From: Paramecium tetraurelia
Taxonomy: Eukaryota; Ciliophora; Oligohymenophorea; Peniculida; Parameciidae
DNA length: 64,000 nt
Assembly (NCBI RefSeq): GCF_000165425.1
Contig: NW_001799650.1
Span: 255,183 to 319,182 of the forward strand
Direction: 5' to 3'
Shown here: positions 35,695 to 48,868 of the stretch, piece by piece
How the letters are laid out: each line of letters starts with the position of its first letter
Numbering within the stretch: position 1 is the first letter of the stretch
Translations under genes and position numbers: made by a program
The notes under the pieces: generated by a model
Seen by the model: only the letters and a program-made list of their open reading frames with translations
Database searches by the model: none
What the model was told of the DNA's origin: nothing

Positions 35695-37303
35695 ATGAAA
35701 AGTTCATCGCCCAAGAATTAATTAGTAATTGAAAAAAGAGGCTTGAGTGAACACGTTCAAGCTACCAGTATCCACTCAGGAAGTAGAAAGACCTCCATTG
35801 TGACTAAGGAGAGCAGTAATTTAAAGGGAAATCTATAAAGCATTTAAAAATAAACAGAGATAAATAACTCTTAACTTAAGAAGGTTTCAAGTGCTGGAAA
35901 ATTACTGATACCTAAAAGTATGCATATTATATTATTTGTTAGGTGAATAATAATAGTAAAAATAAAAACGATTTTCATCAAAAGAAGGAGATGGATCAAA
36001 TGTAATTAGATCAGGTTACTTATACAAATAAATTTCTCCAAAAGTTACGATGTTAGAAGATAAAATGAATGTTGTATTTGTTCAGGAACTTAATAAATAT
36101 TAAATAAATAATGAGCCAACATCACCAAAATCTCCAAAATTAACAGATTCTAATTTATTTATGCATGGAATGACTTAGAACGGATTTTAATTAAAAGGTC
36201 CTTAATCCCCTCCATCTCATGATATACTTGCAAATGGTCAACTCAAAAATAAGATACCAAAGAGTGTTTTAAGTCATCATTAAAATTTAATAACAACATC
36301 TGGAAAAAAGATAACTGAATTAAAAACAAGCAAATAATATCAAAATACAGTAACCTACTATTGAAAATGATCTGTAATCAGAATAAACAACTTTTTCTAT
36401 TATTATGCAATGTTATTTATAATTAATTTTATTGATTCAGATGATGTTTGCTACAATTATTAATTGAAATTCTTACTTTATGCATTCTAATATAAATATT
36501 TATTTTTAATGTTATTCGTTTCTGCAGTATAAAATGCATTGAGCTCCCCTAAATATAAATCAGCAGAAAAATAAAAGAAATAAAAACCATCAATTGATAG
36601 TGAATAATTAACCACTCTATTATAATTAGAAGCAGTCTTTCATGAAAGACTTTACAGTATCGACCATGTAACAAAATTGTTGGAAATCTATGGTTATTTG
36701 GTAGAATAATTAGAACCTAGTTTGCAAACACTAAAAGATTACTTCTTAGAAAAAATGGAATTTATATTGAGTAGACCAGAAACAATAGAGTTGATGATGG
36801 AAAATGATGAGAGATCAACAGCACTTTAGAATAGATATACAACCTTAATAAACACTTAAGCTCTTGATTAACTGAAACTTGATGAAGAATAAAGATTTAA
36901 TAGGCCTTTTTTGCAATAAAACTCTGATTCCAATTCTAAAATGAGATTTAGTGTGTTTAAGAAACATTAAGCTAAGGAAAGGGAGATTTGTATGGAGGTT
37001 TAGGAAAGAAAGCAAGATTAAAAAGTTGATTTGAATTCTCTTTTGTAGGAGTATGATTAAATTTCAAAAGAATATGATTCTGTAGTTAAAAAGTAACTTT
37101 AAGACTAAAATAATGCACTCAATTAAAGAATGGCAATCAGAAAAAATAAGAAAAAACGAACAAAACAATCGAATTCACAAGAAAATAAAAGAACTTCAGT
37201 TGTGAATCCTGTTAGAACCACACTTTCTAAATGGAAGTTAATTAATGAAATACAAGAAAGTGCTCATTTTTGGCGTCAATCAATTAATAAAATAAAGAAA
37301 TGA
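35695..37303 (+). CDS. Unknown coiled-coil protein interrupted in the middle
   Basis: The 5' part runs from MKSSSPKNQLVIEKRGLSEH through a 25-nt intron at about 35921-35945 to about 36340. The 3' part, from NALSSPKYKSAEKQKKQ at 36532, runs to IKK before TGA 37301. The 3' part has a helical region (AVFHERLYSIDHVTKLLEI) and a Gln/Lys-rich coiled coil ending in a basic segment. Between them about 180 nt is AT-rich with TGA codons and is bounded by TA dinucleotides that match the ends of Paramecium internal eliminated sequences (separate entry). Even after removal the two parts are one base out of phase. Function unknown. Confidence 0.65.
36346..36527 (+). mobile_element. Candidate retained internal eliminated sequence (IES)
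   Basis: The segment starts TACAGTAA, which matches the Paramecium IES end consensus TAYAGYNR at all 8 positions. It ends CTGCAGTA, which matches the inverted consensus YNRCTRTA at 7 of 8, counting the flanking TA repeat copy at 36528-36529. It interrupts a gene, contains stops in that gene's frames and is very AT-rich. A shorter alternative with the same right end starts at TATAATTA (36418, 7 of 8). Both lengths leave the same reading phase. If real, it would be a piece of germline DNA not excised in this copy. Confidence 0.35.
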
Positions 37304-37348
37304 TTTCTGACTTATTTTATTAATTTCTTAATAAAAATAAATGATATT

Positions 37349-38581
37349 TCAGCATGTTAATTTGATTTAAGATTCCACAATAATTAATTTTTAACCCAAA
37401 TTACCTCTTCTAGAGCTTTTACTTCTGCTTAAATCGGCAGGTTCTATATAAAATCTACAAAATATACCTTTATATTTAACTACTTAACTATTATCTTATG
37501 AGCTATTTTTTGAAATCGTCTAGCTATTTATACACTTTTTCCTATCTTGTACTGAGACACTTTGTATTACATCTTGAATGTTTGATAGAGAATTATTTTT
37601 GCTTCTTAATCTTTACCCATACGCTCGATTAACTTCCTTTTATTATGTAGCTTTTTAAAGGTCAACCTTATTTGCTGTATTTCCCTAATTGATAATATTA
37701 TAATAGTTTTATTTCAAAGATTATTATGAATTGATTGGTATCTCATTGTTTTCTGTAGTTATGCATTTTTAATTTTATTTAAAGATTCCCTTATTTTCTT
37801 AGAGAGATTTTTCATGGTTTTATTCTAATTTTAATTAAAATTGTCTACTTTAAAGTTGAAATGATTAGCTGATTGATTATTAATTAGCTTTACATTATAA
37901 TTTTATATGGTCTCTTTGACTTAGATCTAAGGATTTTCTTCTATTTTCTTTTTCCAAACCGCTAATAATTTGTTTTAAGCACACTATTTCGTTTTTGAGC
38001 TTCTGTTAGACTTCATGATATGTTTAATTTTCTCTTTTTAAATTCTAACTATTTTGAATATTATTACGCTAATTAGTTATTTTGTTGTATTCAATAATTC
38101 AGTTCTGTTCATTTCGCTTTCGTCTAATTTAGTTTAAATTGACTCAGCATATAATTTTAATTGTTATTCAATCTGAAATAAAAGTTATTTTTTACCCTGA
38201 TGTGATTACGTATTTCTACTTCATATTTTATCATTGTTTATTCTAATTTTTCATATTCTTCATCTGTCCTCATGCTATATGTTTAAGAAAGGTTAGGATC
38301 TAATTATTTTTCTAATTTGCTTTATTAGTGTTAAATTTAACTACTTACGAAATTTTTTTTTCTACTTTCATCATCATATTAGTAAATACTGCTTTTATAA
38401 TCCCAATCAAATGGGATAAATTTTCATAATCTTTCAGTTCTCCCTCTATTTAATTAAGTTCTTCTTTAGTATCAATGAATTTATCAGCATTAAGCAATAT
38501 TCTCTCGAGTAGGTCTTTGAGATTATTTTCTATTTGTTTTTCGTTAATGCTATCCTGACTCTATTTATCTTCTTAATTCAT
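37349..38581 (-). CDS. Coiled-coil protein with basic C-terminus
   Basis: Begins MNQEDKQSQDSINEKQIE. Two introns are clear (29 nt ending AAG at about 38320-38350, and 23 nt ending CAG at about 38170-38195). The middle is a coiled coil (QQKLKNEIVCLKQIISGLE). The C-terminus is rich in Asn/Gln/Ser and ends with basic and Cys-containing residues (KGIFCRFYIEPADLSRS). Near 38110 the best coiled-coil frame needs one extra base, or else a third 23-nt intron starting GTGTGC further down. Both restore the length to a multiple of three. Function unknown. Probable cytoskeletal scaffold by composition only. Confidence 0.65.
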
Positions 38582-39439
38582 TAACAGTAAATTTAATTAA
38601 AATATTATTATTCATAACATTTTTTAGTTTGCATGATTAGAATAAATGTGTTACATTCTAATTTATAATCATTTTTTTATAATGACAGGTTATTTCTAAT
38701 AAACCATTGAATAACTATGTAATAAATATATATTACTTTATTTAACTAAAGTATTTTAATATATTAAAAAGTACAAAATCAATAATAAATAGAATTAATA
38801 GATTAATATTTGAATTATATCATTATTGTGAAGATTTTTTACTTCTTATGATTACTGACAATTTGATTTCAAAATTATTAATTTCTAGTATTACTTTTCA
38901 GCTATTACAATGATAAAAAAAGGTTCAAAATGGTTAAAAAAAGATTTAGGATCGATATCATCTATTTAGATCTATTTTATTCAATTTTTTCAGAATTCTC
39001 AATCCATGTAATGAATGAATCATCATCCCATCAAGAAATTTTGAAACGACAAAGAACAACAATAAAACCATTATTTTTTTAAGTATAAATTTACCTTAAA
39101 TAACACGAAATTTAGTTCCAATTATTTGAAGGAACAAGAAACATAATAAAATTTTTTAGAATTCATTAATAATCTTCTCGTTTAGACTGTCATTCTCAAA
39201 TCCTAAAGCAGAGATTGCATCCACGATTATGCTACATGTATTATAGTGGATCTAAATTTATCTTTTATTATTATCATTTATTATAATGTTAAGGAGGAGC
39301 AGATAAAACCCATCCATAAATTCATAGTTAGTGATGATAATTTAATAACAGTGTAATTTATTTTAATAACGTAAATGTCAATGCTAAAGCTTTGTGAATA
39401 AAGTGCTGATATTTATATTAATTATAAATAAAAACAAAG
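38582..39439. other. AT-rich spacer between divergent genes
   Basis: About 860 nt without a supported gene. A 36-codon frame on the plus strand (MIKKGSKWLKKDLGSI, about 38910) is too short to claim. The promoters of both flanking divergent genes should lie here. Confidence 0.5.
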
Positions 39440-40098
39440 ATGTCCATTGTTACTAGATTTGCTTCTTATTTCATAAAGAGTAGAGTGATTAATTACTCAT
39501 GTATGTACAAATTGAGATTTACTCTTCGTTAGTGTAGGTGGACAGAATTATGACCGAGATGTGTAAGGCTGGATTTTAAGACCCAGAGGAAGGATTCTTA
39601 GAAAGAGATCCTATGACATATTATGAATGCAGATTTTATTCTCATATAGCCAGAAATTGGACTCCTAGACTGGAATCTTTGTAATTTTATACATCATACC
39701 TTAGTGAAGTGAGTTAATATGAATTGGCAAAATAGAAATTTGTTCAATTTGAGAATCTATACTCATTCATCCTCGATTTGCATAGATTGACTTGGGAGTA
39801 CAGATCTCTCTATTTGGAATTAACAAAAGAAATTGCAACTCATAATACTTGGTTTAGAAGTGAGTACACAACTTTGACCTATGAGCATCACTTGGAAGAG
39901 GCTATCAACAAATACATTAATCTCCTAGATCAATTAAAGGAGTACCCTTTATGGTAAGAAAGAGTAAAAGAAGAAATTGGATATTATTTGCATCTAATTT
40001 ACAATTCCACAACACATTCAAGTTAAAGCAAAGAATTGTTTGCTAAATTTGTAATCTTTCATCTTTATATTTAGGATAAATTATATTTCTTCAAATGA
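39440..40098 (+). CDS. Unknown 200-residue protein
   Basis: Introns 39501-39532 (32 nt) and 40051-40074 (24 nt) give exactly 200 residues ending KLYFFK. The N-terminus (MSIVTRFASYFIKSRVI) is basic and hydroxylated without acids and could be a mitochondrial targeting signal. The rest is helical and rich in Tyr/Trp/Glu (DPMTYYECRFYSHIARNW, YRSLYLELTKEIATHNTW). That composition resembles small organelle complex subunits, but I recognise no family. The second intron is a stopless multiple of three. It is called an intron because of its GTA...TAG ends and AT content. Confidence 0.75.
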
Positions 40099-40361
40099 TA
40101 GCAATCCAATGAAATATGTTAGTAATTACAAAATAAATCGAATATATATATATTCTACCATTATTATTATTTTATACTTTTGCAATGTTGTCATCGCAAT
40201 TAAAATGACCTAATCATCAATCATTTTTATATTTCAATCTTAAAGAATAGTGTCTTTGAAAAAATGTCATTTCAATCATAATTTACTAATATCTTTAAAT
40301 TATATAAGCTTAAATTCTCTAAGATATCCCCATAGATTTTAAACATTAAATTAATAAATAA

Positions 40362-40732
40362 ATGATTGAAGATGATGAATCTGAAGGATTCTTTCAACTC
40401 AAGCTATAGAAAAAGATTAAGAAGCATAGAAGCATACCTTTAAGGATTTAAAAGCATTATGAATCCTTAAGTTTGATGTAGACCAAGGCAACTGATTAAG
40501 AATAATTAATTCTCTCTTTAATCCAAAAGCGAGCGGAATGTAATATTTAGCAGTATTATCAATAGTCTATTCCAAAAATAAATAAATCATTTAGTGGAAA
40601 GAAAATATTTCTGAATCTCATTCAACTATTTTTGTTAATCTAATCAAAAGTGAATCAGAAACTTTTGAAGATAGCGAATTTATTTTCCAATAACCTCTTG
40701 ATGAATTTCCCTTAGGAAGCTATTCGCACTGA
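40362..40732 (+). CDS. Unknown 114-residue protein
   Basis: One 26-nt intron (40540-40565) joins two frames that otherwise look frameshifted. The product has 114 residues, MIEDDESEGFFQLKLQKKIK to GSYSH before TGA. It has a basic helical N-terminal half and an acidic C-terminal half (KSESETFEDSEF). No signal peptide, membrane helix or known domain. Confidence 0.6.
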
Positions 40733-41419
40733 ATTCATTACAATAACAAAACAATGAAATATTTTTTTGTTTTTTTCCAAATAATCATATCACACTACTT
40801 AAAAAAATTTGAAGGTTTGTCTCTTAAATTTCAATTACAATCATTGTTTTCCCATTTAAAATACTCCCCAAAAAATTATCGATTATTTTAATCATCTCTA
40901 TGAAATCTCAAAAAAATCATTAATTGTCTAATCCGTTTTTAAATGAAACACTCCCTTTAATGTAATAGACCATATAATGAAGTGAGTAGTAGAAGTATCT
41001 CAATATATTTACAAACTACTCATATTAAGATGAGTCTTATTAAGTAAAGATTAAATAAAGAATGACTAAATTTATTACTGAAGTAACAAATTTCGACATA
41101 AACATCTTTGATGATTAATTATTCAAATAAAATATTTATCTTGCTCAATCTGTCATACTTTTATAAAGCTATTTCCATATATATCTAAAAAAATTATAAA
41201 ATACCAATAAATTATAAAATCTTACTATTAAATAAAGTGCTGCAGAGACAACATCAAATCATAAATAAACTTATTTGTATATGAGAGAGTATGCGTAATT
41301 TGATTACTATTGATTTTAATTGTCCTGAACAAGAAAATTGTAAATTAATTCTAAGATATTAATTATAAATTATGAGAATAATGCAAATGAATTGATTTTA
41401 TTTCAATAAATTAATTAAT
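40733..41419. other. AT-rich spacer
   Basis: About 690 nt with no supported gene on either strand. It should contain the promoter of the V-ATPase subunit E gene next to 41420. A T-rich run at about 40768-40785 is the only simple feature. Confidence 0.5.
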
Positions 41420-42171
41420 ATGGCCGATTTTAATCCTTAAGAGAGAGTAAAAAAAATGGTCAATGCAATTAAAGCAGAGGTGAATATTCAGTAATACTTA
41501 TAGGCTACAGAGAAGTCTGAATAAATTAAAGATATGGCTGCTCAATAATTCAGGATTGAGAAAAATAAGCTTCTGAATCAATAAAAAGAAAGGATCATTG
41601 AGGAATATAAAAAGAAGATTGAATCGTATACTATTGAAAAAAGAATGTACGATATTGTATCACTATGATAGTCAACGATCCTCAAAGATCAATTAATCAA
41701 GATTATCAAAAATGCAAGCTCGCTTTGAGTTAATTCAGAGACTTAAAGAAGAAGTTCGTTAAAAAATGGCCATATTGATCTAAGATTAAAGTGTATATAA
41801 AGAATTACTGAAAAATTTGATTGTGCAAGGAATGATTAAATTATTAGAACCTCGTATTGAATTAACATGCTTGGAATAAGATGTTCCATTAGTGAAATCA
41901 ATTTTGGGAGAGTGCCAAGAAGAATTTACATAAATTATAAAGCGAGAGACCACGAAAGACTTCAAAACAACACTTAGCATCAATCAAAGTTAATATTTGA
42001 CTGAGAAAAGTGGGAAACCAATGTACTAAATATTTTGATGTTAGATTGGGAGGAGTTGTGCTTAGTTGTGCGAATAATAGAATAGTGTGTTCAAACACTC
42101 TTGATGATAGGTTGGAACTCTCATTGCAGGAGTTTTTGCCAGATATTAGAAATGGTTTATTTAGAAAATGA
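41420..42171 (+). CDS. ATP6V1E: V-type ATPase subunit E
   Basis: A 234-residue protein (family about 226). Introns 41647-41671 (25 nt) and 42023-42044 (22 nt). The N-terminal half is the charged coiled coil of the peripheral stalk (ERVKKMVNAIKAEV, FRIEKNKLLNQQKERI). The C-terminal half is the globular domain with LIQGMIKLLEP-type helix (LIVQGMIKLLEPRIEL), GGVVLSCANNRIVCSNTLDD and the closing RLELSLQEFLPDIRNGLF. It forms the stator linking V1 and V0 of the proton pump that acidifies endosomes and the contractile vacuole system. The reverse-strand frames across this gene are shadows. Confidence 0.97.
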
Positions 42172-42215
42172 TGGGAAAGTATATAGAATAAATAAAATAA
42201 ATAAATATATAAACA

Positions 42216-45200
42216 TCAATATGGCAAGTAGTAGCAAGAATCTACAAACATCTCACAATAATTTAATCTAATTAAAGATTACTATAATTCTTAATGTAAT
42301 TATGATAGATTGTTAGTATGATCATAATTGCAGGCTCGAAATTTTTCAAGTATTTCTTTGTTTCTACCTATGATGTCATTGTACAAAATTTCCATTTATT
42401 TCGCATAATCATTCTTAGAAGAATATCGATCAAAGTTTTCTTTTTTCTTAAATCTAATATTATCATATTTATCTTGATTTAGTTTTAAAGTGTCAATAAA
42501 ATAGATTTATTATAACAATCTTTATTTTATTTATCGAAAATAAGAGGATTGATTAATGCATGTTATTCTATTTTGACTCTTATTAAGAAATTGTGCAAAA
42601 TTACCTTCGCTTTATAAAGCAAGAGTGAATTATTCAATAAAATAATTGATCTACACAAATCCATTACTGTATTCTTCGTTTTTCAATAAACTTTACATAG
42701 CTAAGCTTGGTAAGGCTAATAGTCTATATTAATTTGGGTGGATTGATTAAGTGAATGGTATGAAGAATCTTTATCCATAATAATCATAATAAGGCATTTT
42801 CGTATGATTTGGGATAAAAGATTCTTATTTATTGAGTAATTTGAAAGGCTGAATAAAAATTAGCAACTAAGGATTTTTGATTTTTAAATTTGTTAGGACA
42901 TTAGTAATGTCAACCACAAATGTGTCAATTTTATAATCAAGAATTGAAAAAGCCCCATTAACTTTGAGTTTTTTCTCATTGATAAGATCTTTGAGAAGTT
43001 GTGAATAATTTAGAGTGTAAAGTCCAACTTAATACACCCTGCATATTGAATTGAAAAGTTCTTTAATGTTTTTATGAATATAAAAGGAGGAATTAGGAGT
43101 GGCCTTTTAAAAATAATGATCTCTTAGGACTAAATATTCTTCATGCTATTTACTGCCAATAAAATCAGGCTATAATCCAAAAAAGCTAGATTCATCATAG
43201 CCTAACACATTTTCGAATTAAATCATCACTAAATTGCTGACATTGTTTGGGGAGGGTCTAATTAATAAACATTCAAATTTCATTCCTTCTAATTTTTCGT
43301 CTATGATATTATATGTAGTTTTTTTAAAAGAATTTGTTGAATTGGTATTGTTCAGAGTAGATCTTCTTATCATCAGTTATTATTTAAGATCTTTATAGGG
43401 AGTTACTACCTGTTCAGTGTTTGAAATTTACTTATGTTTTTACCTCAGCTATTCAGAACTATGCTCTTTCTTTTTTGTACTTTTTGGACTCATTTAGGAA
43501 TATCCAAATTCCTTTTTTGGATCTAAAATATAAGACTCTCCAATTTGATTTGAAGAGTTATCAAAATTTTTTAGCAGCGTTCCTTTGTAAAGTCTCCCTG
43601 GAATTTTATGAGTTTCATGGTTATGCAATTTAGAATGTTAAGGTGATGGAGTAGTAAATTTATTTTTTTATTTTTAGACAAATCTATCTGTTTTTGTCTA
43701 TCTATTTGGGATATTTTCAAAACAATTACTAACATTTAATATCGACTCTGCCAATCGAGTGAATGATTATTTGATACCTTTTTGCTTAGCTGAATGTGGT
43801 TAGATTTCCTTGGATTCTAAATTCATAGTTCTTTATTTAATGAATGATTTATAATCCTTCTTCCAATATCCCATAATGAGCTTCCGAGGTGAATAAGATG
43901 TATTGATTCTAGTAATCTCTGGCTTTGCTATTTGAGATATATTATAGTCGTTTGAATAATAATACTCAACTGGGTTGTACATTATTATATAATTATTATA
44001 TAATTGAATATTTCATTATTGCTACTGTTTAATTCCTAGGACATGATATTCAATAGCTTCTTTAAGTTTTGTGTATTTATCGATAAGTTCATCAGGGATC
44101 AGAGTAAGCATTCTCATTGATTATTGTATTCCAGATTAAACCTTGGCTATATAAGAAATCCACAAAAAGAAGAAAATTAAAATTAAAAACCCTACGAATC
44201 CAACAAAATTATAGATCTATACTTAATCTCGAATGTCTAAAAAGCTAATATCTATTATTTAATAATGTTTACTTATAAAAGCAAGTTTAGAATATATTAT
44301 TATTCTCCCAAAATGTTGGTAAAATGTACTTACGCAATAATTCTTATATCTGGAATGCTTCCAAACTTTCTTATAAATTTGAATAAGTAGCCAACAACTC
44401 ATTGTTTCCCAAAGAAACCAAGAAAATCGCATCTCTCAAACCCTTGGTTAAGAGTCCTCCTTTAACTGTATTACATTCTTTGGTTAGTTCCGATGAGGAG
44501 AATGTGTAATTCGTGAAATTATCTGTGGTATCAACAAAGACAAACGACTAAGTAATTAAGTCTAAAGTGTTGATCCAAGTGATATGCTCACAAACATTCA
44601 AGAAATTGATATCGTTAAAGAAAGAAAAATAAGCATCAAATGAACTGGGATAAGTATAGGTTAGAGTCTTGAATAGATCCTATTCGTTTGAATATACTTT
44701 CTGATTATAATATTTAGATAAGTCGTTTTCCATGTAAAATCTGGATTAACCATTATTGACTAAAGCTTCCAAAGTAAACAGTATATTATATTTAATAATG
44801 CTTGCTCGACGAGAGATATACAAGTAATGATCAAGGATTAACTTAGCATCACTAATAGATTGATCTTCTAAAACATACATTACAATATATTCAATCATTA
44901 AAAGAGAGCCAATAAATATAAATGAAAATATTAAAAAGTAATGAGTTCCACCTTTACTTTCATATATTCTTTAATGCTTTTCTTTTGTTTAATCAAATAG
45001 GGATTTTCTTTGATCTACTTCAACTTTTTATTTTGGACTATCCGCAATATCTTGACTTTGATCCTGATTTAAAGAGCTTTCAATTATATGTTGTTGTTAT
45101 TGTTGTTGTTGAGGCTACTCAATTTAATTAATATCATCAGAACTTTTAAATTTCGTAATATGATCTAAAATAAATCTATCACCCTGATCAATCAAATTCT

Positions 45201-48200
45201 TAATGTCATCATTAGTGATCATACCAAAATAACTGATTAACCTTTTGCGTTCTTTGAAGATGCTCATAAAAATTGGTACATAGACAATTTCGCAAATAAC
45301 AATAATTACCAAAGCAGCAATCAAAATAATTATAGCATTACTAGTTTGGGCATCTACTTGATCATAGTAAAAGTCATAAAATTTATCAGCTATTCTTTCA
45401 GATCCATTTCTGAGAACATCCAAACCATTTTCGACAACATAAAATAGATTTTTAGAAACACTACTAGAATTAGAAGTATCATTAAATTATGTTAGAGTTG
45501 CTTTTTTAAATGAAGAAGCTGAAGTGATATAAGCAAAAACAGCATCATTGAATATGTTCCCATAAGTTTTGGTTTCGTTATTTGAAAGCAAAAAGACTAC
45601 ATCATATTGATCATCGTCTATTTGCAAACCACTTCTGCTTTCAACCTTAATTCTAAACTCGATCATGTCGAATTATATTACTTATAACTTATCAACTAAA
45701 ACACTTATGTTTGACTTGAATGCTCCTTCTAGAGCTGAAGGATAATGTCCGAAAGATGTTAAATATAAATAGCGACTGTATAAATTTATATCTGCCATTA
45801 AAGAATGTCTTCGATGAGCTTAACGAACTGCACTCACACCCTCATCCACCAGAATTGATTATTATAATGCCAAAACTAATTTGCTAATGGATAAAGCTAA
45901 GGTGGATAAAAATAGGATCAATGTTAGATATCTTAGATAAATGATTTGTCTAGGAGTTTTTGATTATTCTAAAGCACTTCTAATGTCTTTTGTCTATTTG
46001 TTTTCTTCTTAATCATCAACTGAAGATTAAAAATTCTTTTATTTATCTTCCTCTTCATCAATAGATTATTATTGGATAATCTGGTGCTTGCTCTCATCCA
46101 ATTTCTGTTTTATTAAAGACTTTCCATAGTTGACTTTCTCTTAATCAATATCCTCTCGAATCACAATTGTATGATATATGCTTCCTCCTGCAGGCTGACC
46201 ATCATCTGTTAAAGGAAATCTCTCCTCGATTAACTCTAATTTAACTTTGACCTTTTTGAAGTCTCCACTATAATTCATAATTGCTGAATCTTTAATTGAT
46301 CCTCCCATTTTCTTATTATCTGAATCATGAATGTTTGATTAAAGTAGTTATTTAAATAGTTGAACATCAATAATAGTTTCAGCTGTATATATATCTCCTT
46401 CTAATTTATACACCTAGTTTTTTAAGGGTTAATCATTTTAATTAAGAGTATTATTCAGCACATCTCCTAATTCTTTAAACAAGTTTCCAAAAGTATAGAT
46501 TGGTTATTCTTAGGCACTTGTAGTTGCAATATCCTCAACTCTGATTCCTAAATCCTTCATCGATTCACTAACATTTAAAATTTATTATGAAATTCCATCA
46601 TATATCATATAATGAGTTCCAGGCAATTTTTCTAATGGCTTTAGAAAGCCAACCAAAAGGATGCCTTTTTCTAAATTTGGCAAAACTTTGATCATCAACT
46701 TACAAGGAACCAAATATTGCTAACTATTTTAAGCTAGCACAAATCTCTCCAATCCTATAATATTTGAATTGCTTGTTCTCATATAATTCTCAACTAATTA
46801 ATTATGTTAATCACCAATGATTTTTGGCATGATCTTGCTCACATTTTATTCAAATAATTCTGAAGCCGGATATCCCAAAGATTTTTATATTTCATTATTA
46901 CAACTGGCCACAATTCCGATACTACCAACATTTCCGCTCATCGTTATTATGATTGTCTCTTGTGATTCAGTTATTTTAGACTCTTGTCCTCCTCCTTGCT
47001 TTCTTTGATATATTGTTTTCTTAATTTGACTTATTTATTAAGATAACTGTTCATGTTGTTCCTTATCATGTACAACCATTTATAAATAAGCATTATAAAA
47101 TTCTAAAAGATTAAGATTGTTATTGTTTATCTCCACAAGTTCTTGATATCCTTCATCACAGAGATCAATCTGATGTAAAACTTTTAATCCAATATTTTAT
47201 AATTTTAAGATATTAGGATGATCCTCTTAAAGTTCTCTCCAAAATTCTAAATGCGATTCTGCACTTTTCTAAATCATATTAGTTAGCACCACCAATTGAT
47301 TCTAAAAGAACACAATAGAGTTCACATCAATGTCCTAGGCCTTTTCAGAGTCTTCTTACATTTCACTCTCAATATGTTGTTTGAAACGGAATAAACAAAA
47401 TTCATCTCTCAGAGTATGATCTTTTGTGTCTTCTGCCTTCATCATATAATGGAGAGCATTGTATTTATTTTTTAACTCGTCGTTACATAAATAAGAATAA
47501 AATATTTTGAATCTAGCATTCTCCTTAAACTTTTCATCGGCTATAATGTCATCCAAAATAGATCCCAAAAGCTTCATCCAAGTCTCATGTTCTTTTGTAC
47601 CCTCTTCTTTTTTGTGATCATATGAAATAAGTGATTTACAAGCACATCCTGTTTTTGTACAATTCACATAATGCAATTTTAATACTCCCATCAACTTTAT
47701 TTTGGTGTTTGGAGATTATCGATCCAAAATCAATTAAATTAGAGTATTTAAGTAGTTGTCTGCCTCTTCTTCGTTCTTTAGGTTTTTTATTTAAAATGTC
47801 ATAGATTCTTTAAGTATATTTTTGAAAGCATATAACCCTCCAAAGACTACACATGGTATTAAAACAAATAAATATAGTAATCCCATGTCATCTGGTGCCC
47901 CAGTATCTAAAAAGTCAGTGATAATTACGCAAATATTGATCCACAACACAATTAATTCAAGAGTTATTTTGTAAAAATGTCTATTAATGTAAACATGCAT
48001 AAATACATAAAATTATTGTATCCTGTTGGATAATTGTATCTTGAAAATAGGAGAATAAGATCTCCAACTCCAAATAAGACGACCATTTCACTATTGTAAG
48101 TACCAGGAGCATTAAAAATTATAAGAAAAGGAGTAACAAATTTGAATAGCATTCGTGCATATTCTGCATCAGATTAATAACCATTGAAAGGGAATTTTGA

Positions 48201-48868
48201 TTTTGGACTTTTATCAATAATAATCTTTACTTTAGATCAAAGTACAATAATGTGGTGGAAAAATGAAAAAAGATTAGTAATACAATCCCAATGATAGCAG
48301 CTATCATATGAAGAATGTGAATGCCTTCATAGCAACCTAAGTCTGCTCCAGCTGCTGAATCTGATCTGCAATAGATTGTAGCCAAAAATACATTATAAAA
48401 TGGAAGTGCCAATACTGTATTCAAAATAATTAGTAATAAGGATAACAATTTGAAGGTAAAAATAAGCATGCCTGATTATTGTTCTTGATATTTTAATTGG
48501 CTTAATTAATATTAGCTAGTAAAGAATATCACACCAATAATGACCATGACTCCAAATGAAATGTACAACAAAATTATGAATATTGTTACACCTTAATCAA
48601 TTAAATAATTGTATTGAAAATAGCGAAGGATCATCCTGAAATAATTTAGTCCTTGATTATCCCATAAAAAATCGATCACTGGATGAATTGGATAGTACAT
48701 CAGCTGTAAATTTTCAATGCTTAACAACACACAGTAAATGAGAGTGTTACATAAATTATTCTGTATGATATTATGCATGATGTTAAATAGTGATATTTTG
48801 AATTTGTATTCCATTTCTTAAGAAGTACCCTTTTCTAATTAAGACTTCTTGTGATTCATAATCGACAT
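42216..48868 (-). CDS. Giant TmcB-like polytopic membrane protein (in-frame TGA)
   Basis: About 6.6 kb of minus-strand coding sequence. From MSIMNHKKSQLEKGTSQ the N-terminus has 8-10 membrane helices (VTIFIILLYISFGVMVIIG, MLIFTFKLLSLLLIILN) with the ciliate TmcB-like blocks YNVFLATIYC and GIHILHMIAAIIG. A Cys/His segment (LHYVNCTKTGCACKSL), a long soluble part that should hold PAS-like domains, and a second membrane cluster near 45.3 kb follow. The last helix is LILIFFFLWISYIAKV at about 44.2 kb. A TGA at 44013-44015 interrupts the frame. The same frame then stays open for about 590 codons to TGA 42216. Introns of 23 and 31 nt were placed. Family function is unclear. Dictyostelium TmcB acts in a sexual/macrocyst pathway. 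Confidence 0.8.

Noticed and set aside
40540..40620. Apparent frameshift in the 114-residue gene
   Set aside because: A 26-nt GTA...TAG intron (40540-40565) removes it exactly.
41786..42098. Two minus-strand standard-code frames of 65-66 codons
   Set aside because: They lie opposite V-ATPase subunit E, a firmly identified gene, and have no protein-like composition of their own.
44922..45131. Plus-strand 69-codon frame rich in Phe/Leu
   Set aside because: It is the shadow of a membrane-rich part of the minus-strand TmcB-like gene.
48180..48215. Apparent missing base after the LLYFDL segment of the TmcB-like gene
   Set aside because: A 23-nt intron ending AAG joins the frames and yields the expected DLNPKSKFPF.
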